A stretch of 5,309 bases of DNA, taken from an uncultured Actinomycetes bacterium. Lineage in GTDB: Bacteria > Actinomycetota > Thermoleophilia > Solirubrobacterales > Thermoleophilaceae. This document shows positions 1 to 5,309 of this stretch, piece after piece. The stretch lies in NCBI GenBank assembly GCA_946481495.1, contig CAMLNW010000195.1, positions 1-5,309 of the forward strand. Direction: 5' to 3'. How positions within the stretch are numbered: position 1 is the first letter of the stretch; the number at the start of each line of letters is the position of its first letter. A program made the translations under genes and the position numbers. Below the pieces are notes generated by a model. That model was given only the letters and a program-made list of their open reading frames with translations. It did not search any database and was not told where the DNA came from.

Positions 1-392
1 ACGCTCGACTCGATCGAGCCGTGGATCTCGAGCAGCCGCTCGCTGCCCGCCGAACGGTGCAGCCGGTCGATGTTCTGGGTGATCGTGCCGCGGATTCGTC
101 CGCTGCGCTCGAGCTCGGCTACGACCTCATGGCCGCGGTTCGGGCGCTTGTCGACCAGCGAGGCGAAGCGGGCGCCGTAGAAGCGCCAGAAGCGGTCGGG
201 ATCGCGCCGCCAGGCGTCGATGTGCGCAACCTCCATCGGGTCGACGCCCTCCCACATCCCGGTTCCGGGGCTGCGGAAGTCGGGGATCCCGGACGGCACC
301 GAGATCCCCGCTCCGGTCAGCACTACCGCTCGCTCAGCCTCACGGAGGAGGCTGGCGAGCTCGTCGGTTCTGCTGTCTAGCGTCCGCTCCAC
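1..392 (-). CDS. Sir2-family NAD-dependent protein deacylase (sirtuin), N-terminal 130 residues, 3' end beyond window
   Basis: Sirtuins (bacterial CobB/NpdA type) remove acyl groups from protein lysines using NAD+, releasing nicotinamide and O-acyl-ADP-ribose in the cytoplasm. Seen here: the NAD-binding motif TGAGIS (residues 26-31) followed by SGIPDFRS (34-41), the TQNID motif (105-109) and the catalytic-His motif HG (H124). The zinc-binding cysteines and the rest of the Rossmann fold would lie beyond base 1. A Y72-x-x-R75 motif sits where E. coli CobB and human SIRT5 carry their acidic-acyl-binding Tyr and Arg. The chosen start is GTG at 392-390, which gives about 25 residues before the glycine motif, as usual for the family. 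It lies inside the preceding acyl-CoA gene, with a 16-base overlap and no clear Shine-Dalgarno, so translational coupling is inferred. No other start in this frame keeps the first beta strand. Family assignment is firm; the exact start is moderately sure and the substrate is inferred. Confidence 0.93.
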   Translation of the reverse strand, partial: MERTLDSRTDELASLLREAERAVVLTGAGISVPSGIPDFRSPGTGMWEGVDPMEVAHIDAWRRDPDRFWRFYGARFASLVDKRPNRGHEVVAELERSGRIRGTITQNIDRLHRSAGSERLLEIHGSIESS

Positions 393-2389
393 TTGGGCGC
401 ACGCTTGCCGAGGAAGGCGCTGATGCCCTCCTTGGCGTCCTCGGAGTTGAACGCCGCGGCGAAGCCGGCCTTCTCGGCCTCGATGCCCTCGTCGAGATCG
501 CCGGCGGCCGAGACCGCCTTGATCTGCTCGACGGCGACCGGCGCCTGGCCGGCGAGCTTGCGCGCCCACGACAGCGCCGTGTCGAACAGCTCGTGGTCCG
601 GCACGACGCGGTTAACGAGGCCGTACTCGAACGCGTCGCCGGCGGTGATCGCGTCGCCGGTCAGGTTCATCTCGAGTGCCTTGTTCTCGCCGACCAGTCG
701 CGGCAGCCGCTGCGTGCCGCCGAAGCCGGGGATGATCCCGAGCTTGATCTCCGGCTGGCCGAAGATCGCCGACTCGGCGGCGATCCGCACGTCGCAGGCC
801 ATCGCCAGCTCGCAACCACCGCCGAAGGCGATCGAGTTGACCGCAGCGATCGTCGAGACGCGGTTCTGGCCGAGGTTGCGCAGCAACGCGTGACCCGAGT
901 GGATCAGGTCGGCACCCTTGGCCTCGTCCATCTGAGTGAACGCCTTGATGTCGGCGCCCGCCGAGTAGACGACCGGGATAGACGACGCGACGATCATCGC
1001 GCCGACCTTGCCCTCGCTGGTCACCTTCTCCCAGACGGCGCCGAGATCCTCGATCACCTGCGGCGAGATCGCGTTCATCGGCGCGTTGGCCAGCCAGGCG
1101 ATCGCGACGTCGCCGCGCGTCTCCAGCTTGACCGTCTCGCGCTGCTCGCCCTCGTCGGGACGCGCCCAAGCGTAGAAGCCCTGGCCGGCGGCGATGCCGA
1201 GCCGGCCCTGGGCGACCATGCGGCGCAGGATCGTCGGCACGCCGAAGCGCTCCTCGCCGTACTTCTCCTCGAGCTGCTCCATCTTCTCGAGCGCGACGTC
1301 GAGACCCTCGACGTCGGCCTTCCAGAACGGCGGCAGCAGGCCGCGGCGCGGGTCGAGGCCGGCACCGGCCATCAGGCCGAGGTCGATCTCGCGGACCGTG
1401 CAGACGCCCTCCTCGAGCACCAGCAGCGACTCGCGCAGCGCCTTCATCGCCCAGATCTCGGCGAGCTCGGCGGCGTCGGCGTCGCCATCGCCCTTGATGT
1501 TCGGCTCACCGTTGGCGTAGAAGCCCTCTCCGCCGGTCTTGGCGCCGAGCTTGCCCTCGCTGACCAGCCGCTCCATCTCCGCGGAGACGAAGAAGCGGTC
1601 GCCGTAGCTCTCGCGCAGGTGCTTGGCGACGTGCAGCACGGTGTCGAGGCCGAGCAGGTCGACGAGCATGAACGGGCCCATCGGCGCGACGTTGGCCGCG
1701 GCGACGCCCTCGTCGATGCTCTTGATCGACAGCCCCTGCTCCTCCTGGGCGCGCCAGATCTCGCAGACCGCCGAGTTGAGGATGCGGTTGACGACGAAGC
1801 CGGGAACCTCGGCGCAGGTGATCGGCTGCTTCTTGATCGTCTGCGCGAAGTTGAGCGCGACCTCGACCGTCTCGGGCGAGGTGTCGTCGCCGATCACGAT
1901 CTCGATCAGCGGCATGATCGACGCCGGGTAGAAGTAATGGAAGCCGACGACCTTGTCGGGACGCAGCGTCTGCTCGCCGATCTCCGAGATCGACAGCGAC
2001 GAGGTGTTCGAGGCGAGGATCGCGTGGCCGGGAGTGACCGCGTCGAGCTCGCCGAAGACCGCCTGCTTGATCTGCTTGAGGCCGATGATCTCCGGCACCG
2101 CCTCGATGACGAAGTCGACGTCGCCGAAGCCCTCGTAGCTAGTGGTTCCGATGATCCGGTCAAGGACCTCCTGGACCGCCGCCTCGCACTGCTCCTCGGT
2201 CAGCTTGCCCTTCTTGACCAGCTTGCCGATCTGGCCCTGGGTGACGTTGCGGGCCTCGGTGAGACCGGCGTCGACGAGCTCCTGCTTGATGTCCTTGAGG
2301 ACGACGGTGATGCCGGAGGCGGCGATCGTCTGGGCGATCTGGCCGCCCATCGTCCCCGCGCCTACGACGGCGGCTTTGAATACGTGCAT
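377..2389 (-). CDS. Bifunctional 3-hydroxyacyl-CoA dehydrogenase / enoyl-CoA hydratase (dehydrogenase first, hydratase last)
   Basis: This 670-residue protein should carry out two successive beta-oxidation steps: hydration of trans-2-enoyl-CoA and NAD-dependent oxidation of the (S)-3-hydroxyacyl-CoA product. Residues 5-190 are the NAD-binding Rossmann domain (GAGTMG at 10-15). S130, H151, E163 and N201 have the same spacing as the four active-site residues of human HADH (S137, H158, E170, N208). Two C-terminal dehydrogenase domains follow, ending in GEGFY (287-291) and GQGFY (402-406). A short linker leads to the crotonase domain (about 420-607 plus helical tail), with oxyanion-hole segments around AGADI (477-481) and FGGG (522-525) and both catalytic glutamates, E527 (CEL) and E547 (PEI), 20 apart as in rat crotonase. 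FadB and FadJ have the opposite order; this order resembles Bacillus FadN and archaeal crotonyl-CoA hydratase/3-hydroxybutyryl-CoA dehydrogenases. The ATG start has a purine-rich ribosome binding site. Chain-length preference cannot be read from the sequence. Confidence 0.96.
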   Translation of the reverse strand: MHVFKAAVVGAGTMGGQIAQTIAASGITVVLKDIKQELVDAGLTEARNVTQGQIGKLVKKGKLTEEQCEAAVQEVLDRIIGTTSYEGFGDVDFVIEAVPEIIGLKQIKQAVFGELDAVTPGHAILASNTSSLSISEIGEQTLRPDKVVGFHYFYPASIMPLIEIVIGDDTSPETVEVALNFAQTIKKQPITCAEVPGFVVNRILNSAVCEIWRAQEEQGLSIKSIDEGVAAANVAPMGPFMLVDLLGLDTVLHVAKHLRESYGDRFFVSAEMERLVSEGKLGAKTGGEGFYANGEPNIKGDGDADAAELAEIWAMKALRESLLVLEEGVCTVREIDLGLMAGAGLDPRRGLLPPFWKADVEGLDVALEKMEQLEEKYGEERFGVPTILRRMVAQGRLGIAAGQGFYAWARPDEGEQRETVKLETRGDVAIAWLANAPMNAISPQVIEDLGAVWEKVTSEGKVGAMIVASSIPVVYSAGADIKAFTQMDEAKGADLIHSGHALLRNLGQNRVSTIAAVNSIAFGGGCELAMACDVRIAAESAIFGQPEIKLGIIPGFGGTQRLPRLVGENKALEMNLTGDAITAGDAFEYGLVNRVVPDHELFDTALSWARKLAGQAPVAVEQIKAVSAAGDLDEGIEAEKAGFAAAFNSEDAKEGISAFLGKRAPKWSGR

Positions 2390-2391
2390 TC

Positions 2392-2400
2392 TTCCCTTCC
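2392..2400 (-). promoter_or_regulatory. Ribosome binding site of the dehydrogenase/hydratase fusion
   Basis: On the minus strand a purine-only run, GGAAGGGAAGA, lies directly before the ATG at 2389-2387. It is the best Shine-Dalgarno-like stretch near this start and supports the full-length 670-residue reading. Confidence 0.55.
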
Positions 2401-2420
2401 GATTAAGTTTGCGGCGCGGG

Positions 2421-2426
2421 AGGCTA
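2421..2426 (-). promoter_or_regulatory. Possible -10 element for the fusion gene
   Basis: The minus-strand hexamer TAGCCT fits the loose actinobacterial -10 pattern TAnnnT and would give a leader of roughly 25 bases before the ATG. No convincing -35 hexamer lies 16-18 bases upstream. The 121-base gap after the SDR gene leaves room for a promoter, but this site is a guess. Confidence 0.2.
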
Positions 2427-2471
2427 TCTCAGGCTGCGGTACTCGCCGGACCTCGCTCCCGCCAGTTCAGG

Positions 2472-2509
2472 AGCGGAGCTCTAGGACCGGTCCGGCTGCG
2501 CCCTCCGCT
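2472..2509 (-). terminator. Possible terminator-like inverted repeat after the SDR gene
   Basis: Two bases after the SDR stop the minus strand reads AGCGGAG, then 24 bases, then its exact complement CTCCGCT. The loop contains the perfect palindrome GGACCGGTCC (2484-2493). No T-run follows, so a classical intrinsic terminator is not shown. The location just after a stop and before a new gene is the main support. Confidence 0.3.
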
Positions 2510-2510
2510 G

Positions 2511-3395
2511 CTAGTGACCGGGGAGCTGCTTGGCCTCGTCGCCGGCCTCGAGGCCCGGGTCGGAGTGCGCGGCGCGCAGCTCGTAGTCGCGACGGGCGTT
2601 CTGATCGGCCTCCGCAAGGATCTTGTCGGCCTTGAAGGCGCGGCCGAGCGCCTCGCGCGCCCCGCGCGGCAGGACGCCGGTGACGTGTACGAGCCGGCCG
2701 ATCGAACGCGGGACCGGAACGTCGAAGCGCGGGTGCTCGAGCGTCGCGACGATCTCCGCAGCGACGTCCTCGGGCTCGACGAAGGTGGAGCCGCGTCCGC
2801 GCTCCAGGCCCGCTGCCAGCTCGGTATTAACGGGGACCGGCATCACGACCGAGACCTCGATCGCCGTGCCGCGCAGCTCACCGCGCAGGGCCTCGCTGAC
2901 GCCGTAGACGAAGAACTTCGTGCCAGAGTAGGTGGCGCCGCCGGGAACGCCCGTCTTGCCGGCCATCGAGGCGATGTTGATCAGGTGGCCGGTGCCGCGC
3001 GTCTTGAAGCGCGGCAGCACCGACTTCATCCCGTGCAGTACGCCATGGACGTTGATGTCGACCTGACGGATCGCCGTCGCCTCGTCCTCCTCGAGGAACG
3101 AGCCGAGCTGCATGATCCCGGCGTTGTTGACGAGCACGTCAACGGGCCCGAGCTGCGCCTCCGCGGCGTCGATGTAGGCGTCGAAGGACTGGCGGTCGGT
3201 CACGTCGAGCGCCAGCGCGATCGCGCCGGGCACCGACTCGGCCGCACGCTGGGCCTCCGCGAGGTCGAGGTCGCCGATCGCGACCTTCATTCCCCGTGCG
3301 GCACACGCCTTGGCCGTCGCGAGTCCGATGCCGCGCGCGGCACCGGTTATGGCAATCACCTTGCCGTTGAGTGGGCGGGGCTCGCTACGGGGCAA
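2511..3395 (-). CDS. Classical short-chain dehydrogenase/reductase (SDR), probably NAD(H)-dependent
   Basis: This 294-residue cytoplasmic oxidoreductase has one Rossmann domain. Seen: the cofactor motif TGAARGIG (17-24), acidic D42 at the end of the second beta strand (usually read as NAD rather than NADP preference), LDV with D64, NNAG (90-93), and the full catalytic tetrad N115, S143, Y156, K160. The loop after the sixth strand reads PVPVNTE (186-192), where many SDRs have PG. The tail from about 205 is longer than in minimal SDRs and ends in a charged helix, a style common in actinobacterial SDRs. The substrate (an alcohol, ketone or hydroxyacyl compound) cannot be inferred. The start is TTG at 3395-3393, chosen because a perfect AGGAGG lies 5 bases upstream. 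The gene follows padR after 63 bases and could be a PadR target. Neighbouring acyl-CoA enzymes hint at lipid metabolism, but weakly. Confidence 0.95.
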   Translation of the reverse strand: MPRSEPRPLNGKVIAITGAARGIGLATAKACAARGMKVAIGDLDLAEAQRAAESVPGAIALALDVTDRQSFDAYIDAAEAQLGPVDVLVNNAGIMQLGSFLEEDEATAIRQVDINVHGVLHGMKSVLPRFKTRGTGHLINIASMAGKTGVPGGATYSGTKFFVYGVSEALRGELRGTAIEVSVVMPVPVNTELAAGLERGRGSTFVEPEDVAAEIVATLEHPRFDVPVPRSIGRLVHVTGVLPRGAREALGRAFKADKILAEADQNARRDYELRAAHSDPGLEAGDEAKQLPGH

Positions 3396-3400
3396 GGCTT

Positions 3401-3406
3401 CCTCCT
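3401..3406 (-). promoter_or_regulatory. Strong Shine-Dalgarno that fixes the TTG start of the SDR
   Basis: The minus strand carries a perfect AGGAGG followed by 5 bases and TTG at 3395-3393. No ATG or GTG in this frame gives comparable spacing while keeping the first beta strand and TGxxxGIG motif, so this site decides the start. Confidence 0.85.
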
Positions 3407-3421
3407 GGTCGACGGTCTACT

Positions 3422-3437
3422 GGCTGGCCGGCCAACC
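3422..3437. promoter_or_regulatory. 16-base near-perfect palindrome upstream of the SDR gene (possible operator)
   Basis: The plus strand reads GGCTGGCCGGCCAACC. The two 8-base arms are complementary except for one pair, and the inner TGGCCGGCCA (3425-3434) is perfect. It lies between padR and the SDR gene and overlaps a loose -10-like TACGGT (minus strand, 3440-3435). It has no loop, so a protein-binding site is more likely than an RNA hairpin. It does not match the ATGT-N8-ACAT site known for some PadR proteins. Binding by this PadR is speculation. Confidence 0.3.
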
Positions 3438-3444
3438 GTAGCGC

Positions 3445-3460
3445 AGCCGCTTCCGCGGCT
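3445..3460 (-). terminator. GC-rich hairpin with GGAA tetraloop at the padR stop codon
   Basis: The minus-strand transcript reads AGCCGC-GGAA-GCGGCT: a perfect 6-base-pair stem closed by a GGAA (GNRA-type) tetraloop, starting inside the padR stop codon. No U-run follows, so it may be an mRNA-stabilising or attenuating hairpin rather than a true terminator. Confidence 0.35.
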
Positions 3461-3908
3461 AGGGATAAACCTCGCCGACGATGTCATCGATCGAGCGGGC
3501 GACCGAGTCGAGGAACGGCCGCACCTCCTCGCGCAGTCGTGCGTACTCCTCCTCGCCGGCCGCGGTGATCGAGTAGAAGCGACGGGTGCGTCGCTCGGGA
3601 TGCTCCCAGTCCCCCTCGATCAGCCCCGCCGCCTCGAGCTTGCGCAGCAGGGGGTACATCGTGTTCGGGTTGACGGTCAGCACGCCCTCGGTCATGCCGG
3701 CGATCCGCTCCATCAGCTGATTCCCGTAGGAGGGGCCGGCGGCGATCAGATGGAGCACCAGCAACGGCAGCACCTCGCGTCGCCGCAGCTCGCCGGACAG
3801 CGGATCCTGGCCGCGCGCCGGGGTTGCCGGCGTCTTGGCGTGGGCCACGGCATCGCGCACCGCCGCGCGACTGCGCTCGCGCTTCGACCGCTCACTTCCA
3901 GTCGCCAC
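3459..3908 (-). CDS. PadR-family transcriptional regulator
   Basis: This is a 149-residue DNA-binding repressor of the PadR winged-helix family, which acts as a dimer and often responds to small lipophilic or phenolic ligands or drugs. Seen: the first helix LPLLVLHLI (47-55), the family hallmark PSYGNQL (59-65), the recognition segment NPNTMYPLLRKLEAAGLIE (80-98), the wing with basic ERRTRRFYSIT (105-115) and AAGEEEYARL (116-125), then a short C-terminal dimerisation helix, typical of the small PadR subfamily. Residues 1-44 form an Arg/Lys-rich extension before the usual start of the domain. The GTG start at 3908 has AGGGG 5 bases upstream and lies 12 bases after the stop of the DUF4394 gene. 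GTG codons at 3860 and 3848 would shorten the extension. Its ligand and operator are unknown; its own operon and the downstream SDR are the natural candidate targets. Confidence 0.95.
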   Translation of the reverse strand: MATGSERSKRERSRAAVRDAVAHAKTPATPARGQDPLSGELRRREVLPLLVLHLIAAGPSYGNQLMERIAGMTEGVLTVNPNTMYPLLRKLEAAGLIEGDWEHPERRTRRFYSITAAGEEEYARLREEVRPFLDSVARSIDDIVGEVYP

Positions 3909-3920
3909 AGCCGCCCCTGA

Positions 3921-5309
3921 TCAGCGCCGCGCCAGCCGCAGCGTCGCCGTCCGCTGGGCGGAGTTGCCGGCCGCATCGGTCGCGACGCCAGTCAGCTTGA
4001 GCGCCACCCGACCGGGCTTGCGTGCCTTGGCCGCCTTGGCGATCGCCTTGGCACCGGCCTTCGTCAAGCGCACCGTCGCCCGCTTGACGCTAGCCCTGTT
4101 GAGTTTCGCGAGGCCAGCGCCAATCCGCGTGCGGCCGAGCTTCAGCGACAACTTGACCGTGCAGCGCTCGGAGCACGAGACGTCGAGCTTCAGGCGGCGC
4201 GCGCGGGCGAGCGCGCGCAGATGGTCTGGGAGCTGGGGCGCGAGCAGGACCGTCGGCCGGATCCTGTCTGGCCCGACCGTGATGCGGATCGACGAGCGCT
4301 CGTCGTCGAGCAGTCGAATCGCGTGCTCGCGGGTGTCGAGCGCGACGCCCCCTGACGTCGGCCCAAGGACGAGCGCGAACGACTCGGGCGCCTCGAGCTG
4401 GCTGTCCTGGAGCAGCGGGATGCTCACCGTCTTCGAGCGCTCGCCCTGGGCGAAGTCGAGCGTTCCCGTAACGGCGCCGTAATCCTGGCCCGCGACCGCG
4501 GTCTGGTCCACCGTCCTGTACGAGACCGTGGCCGGCGCGAGCGACTCGCCCGAGCGCTCCACGGTCACCGTCGCCGTACCGCCCGCCTCGCTGGCCTCCG
4601 TGGAGGCGGTGCTGGTCCGCGCCGCGCCAGCCGGGAGCATCGCGAAGCTCCCGAGCCGCTCGCCGGCGATCGCCCCGACGCCGCTCAGCTGGCCGGTCGC
4701 GAGATTTACCGTGTAGAGCGTCGACCCACCGAGCAGGGGGTGCAGCGCCGCGAAGGCCGCGTTCGAGGCCCCCACGATGTCGAACCCGCCGCCCTCGACG
4801 TCCACCCCCAACGGGGCCGGCGTCCCCAACTCACCAGTGGCCGCTATCTGAATGAGGCCGTCGTCCAACGTGTCAATCCCGAACAGCGTCCCGTCAGCCC
4901 TATAGGCCGTGGCGACAACGTTCGCGCTGGTCGGATCGAGCGCGTCCTCGGGAGAAACAGCGAAGGTCGATGGATCGACGTCGATGATCTGGTCGGCGGT
5001 CGTGACGATCCTCAGCAAACCTCCGACCGGGTCGAAGTCGAATCCAGCGTCCTGGTCGGTCGACACGGACGACAGCGGTGTACCCACCCGATGTATCTGC
5101 CCTGTCTCGATATCGACCGTGACAAGCCAGTCGAGGCTGGTTAGTGCCCAAAGCTCACCGGTCGCGGGTCGGACGTCCAGGCCGACGATCCGCTCGTCGG
5201 GCGACAGGCCGATCGACGGCATGCGCGGGGCCGGCGTGCGGCGGGCCGTCGACGACTGCGGGGCCGGGTTCGCGAGCCTCAAGCACGTCTCGCTCCTGCG
5301 GCCGGACTT
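3921..5309 (-). CDS. DUF4394 and Calx-beta domain protein, probably exported, 5' end beyond window
   Basis: The frame is open from the right edge to a TGA at 3923-3921, giving 463 codons. Numbering from a TTG at 5282: residues about 1-215 match DUF4394, a beta-propeller-like domain of repeated strands (GLDVRPATGELWAL at 34-47, GFDFDP at 80-85, LYTVNLATGQLSGVG at 189-203). Residues about 227-328 are a Calx-beta domain, with the AGQDY turn (264-268), FAQGE (277-281) and terminal DDE (326-328) typical of this usually calcium-binding fold. The tail (about 360-453) has a cysteine pair, C370 and C374, then a Lys/Ala-rich beta-type segment. Such domains are generally extracellular, but no signal peptide is visible. 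DUF4394 homology appears to begin at or before residue 1, so the true start is probably off the window. The TTG has AGGAG 10 bases upstream and cannot be excluded. No enzyme role is known; a surface or adhesive role is inferred. Confidence 0.85.
   Translation of the reverse strand, partial: KSGRRSETCLRLANPAPQSSTARRTPAPRMPSIGLSPDERIVGLDVRPATGELWALTSLDWLVTVDIETGQIHRVGTPLSSVSTDQDAGFDFDPVGGLLRIVTTADQIIDVDPSTFAVSPEDALDPTSANVVATAYRADGTLFGIDTLDDGLIQIAATGELGTPAPLGVDVEGGGFDIVGASNAAFAALHPLLGGSTLYTVNLATGQLSGVGAIAGERLGSFAMLPAGAARTSTASTEASEAGGTATVTVERSGESLAPATVSYRTVDQTAVAGQDYGAVTGTLDFAQGERSKTVSIPLLQDSQLEAPESFALVLGPTSGGVALDTREHAIRLLDDERSSIRITVGPDRIRPTVLLAPQLPDHLRALARARRLKLDVSCSERCTVKLSLKLGRTRIGAGLAKLNRASVKRATVRLTKAGAKAIAKAAKARKPGRVALKLTGVATDAAGNSAQRTATLRLARR

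Noticed and set aside
21..380. Plus-strand frame of 119 codons at the left edge
   Set aside because: It is antisense to the sirtuin, whose TGAGIS, TQNID and HG motifs are unmistakable. The plus-strand product has no family features.
593..2635. Plus-strand open frame of 680 codons antisense to the dehydrogenase/hydratase fusion
   Set aside because: Its product is dominated by Arg, Asp, Leu and Ala with no recognisable motif, while the minus strand encodes intact catalytic domains. Long antisense frames are expected in high-GC genes with strong third-position bias.
2142..3920. Plus-strand open frame of 592 codons spanning the SDR and padR genes
   Set aside because: It crosses two well-supported minus-strand genes and both intergenic gaps, has low-complexity Arg/Leu/Asp composition and no domain. 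It is a GC-bias shadow.
4197..4218. Perfect inverted repeat of two GCGCGCGC arms with a 6-base loop
   Set aside because: It lies inside the coding frame in a run of Leu, Arg and Ala codons (LRALARARR), so amino-acid composition and GC bias explain it without a regulatory role.
4860..5110. Slightly lower GC in the DUF4394 part of the surface protein, possible transfer
   Set aside because: The drop is small by eye (around 62% in one 60-base stretch), and there are no repeats, integrase or tRNA nearby. This is not enough to argue for horizontal transfer.
1..5309. Search for a defence system, mobile element, CRISPR array, tRNA or riboswitch
   Set aside because: No direct-repeat arrays, terminal inverted repeats, transposase motifs or tRNA-like cloverleaf were seen. 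The gaps are only 12 to about 121 bases. A sirtuin can occur in defence systems, but here it has an acyl-CoA neighbour and no defence partner is visible.

Overview
The window is a compact, high-GC stretch with five protein-coding genes, all on the minus strand. In order of transcription (right to left) they are: a DUF4394/Calx-beta surface-type protein whose 5' end is off the window; a PadR-family repressor; a short-chain dehydrogenase/reductase (SDR); a 3-hydroxyacyl-CoA dehydrogenase/enoyl-CoA hydratase fusion; and the N-terminal part of a Sir2-type NAD-dependent protein deacylase that runs off the left edge. No RNA gene, mobile element or CRISPR array was seen, and no stretch longer than about 120 bases lacks a gene.

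The organism is probably a high-GC actinobacterium. The SDR tail, the beta-oxidation fusion and especially the secreted-type protein with a C-terminal two-cysteine, Lys/Ala-rich region fit the class Thermoleophilia (Solirubrobacterales and relatives). This is an inference from protein style, not a phylogenetic placement.

Right part (3459-5309): the DUF4394/Calx-beta gene and padR are 12 bases apart, so they are probably co-transcribed. Middle (2511-3458): a 63-base gap with a hairpin at the padR stop and a 16-base near-palindrome precedes the SDR gene. The SDR gene starts at TTG behind a perfect AGGAGG. The PadR protein may control its own operon, the SDR, or both. Left part (1-2510): a 121-base gap, with a possible terminator and a weak promoter, precedes the fusion gene. 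The sirtuin reading frame overlaps the end of the fusion gene by 16 bases, which suggests translational coupling.

The most interesting functional link is at the left. A bifunctional beta-oxidation enzyme that consumes acyl-CoA thioesters is apparently coupled to a sirtuin carrying the Tyr-x-x-Arg motif associated with removal of acidic acyl groups from lysine. Everything else looks like ordinary chromosomal metabolism and regulation, and I found no clear sign of a new defence or mobile system.
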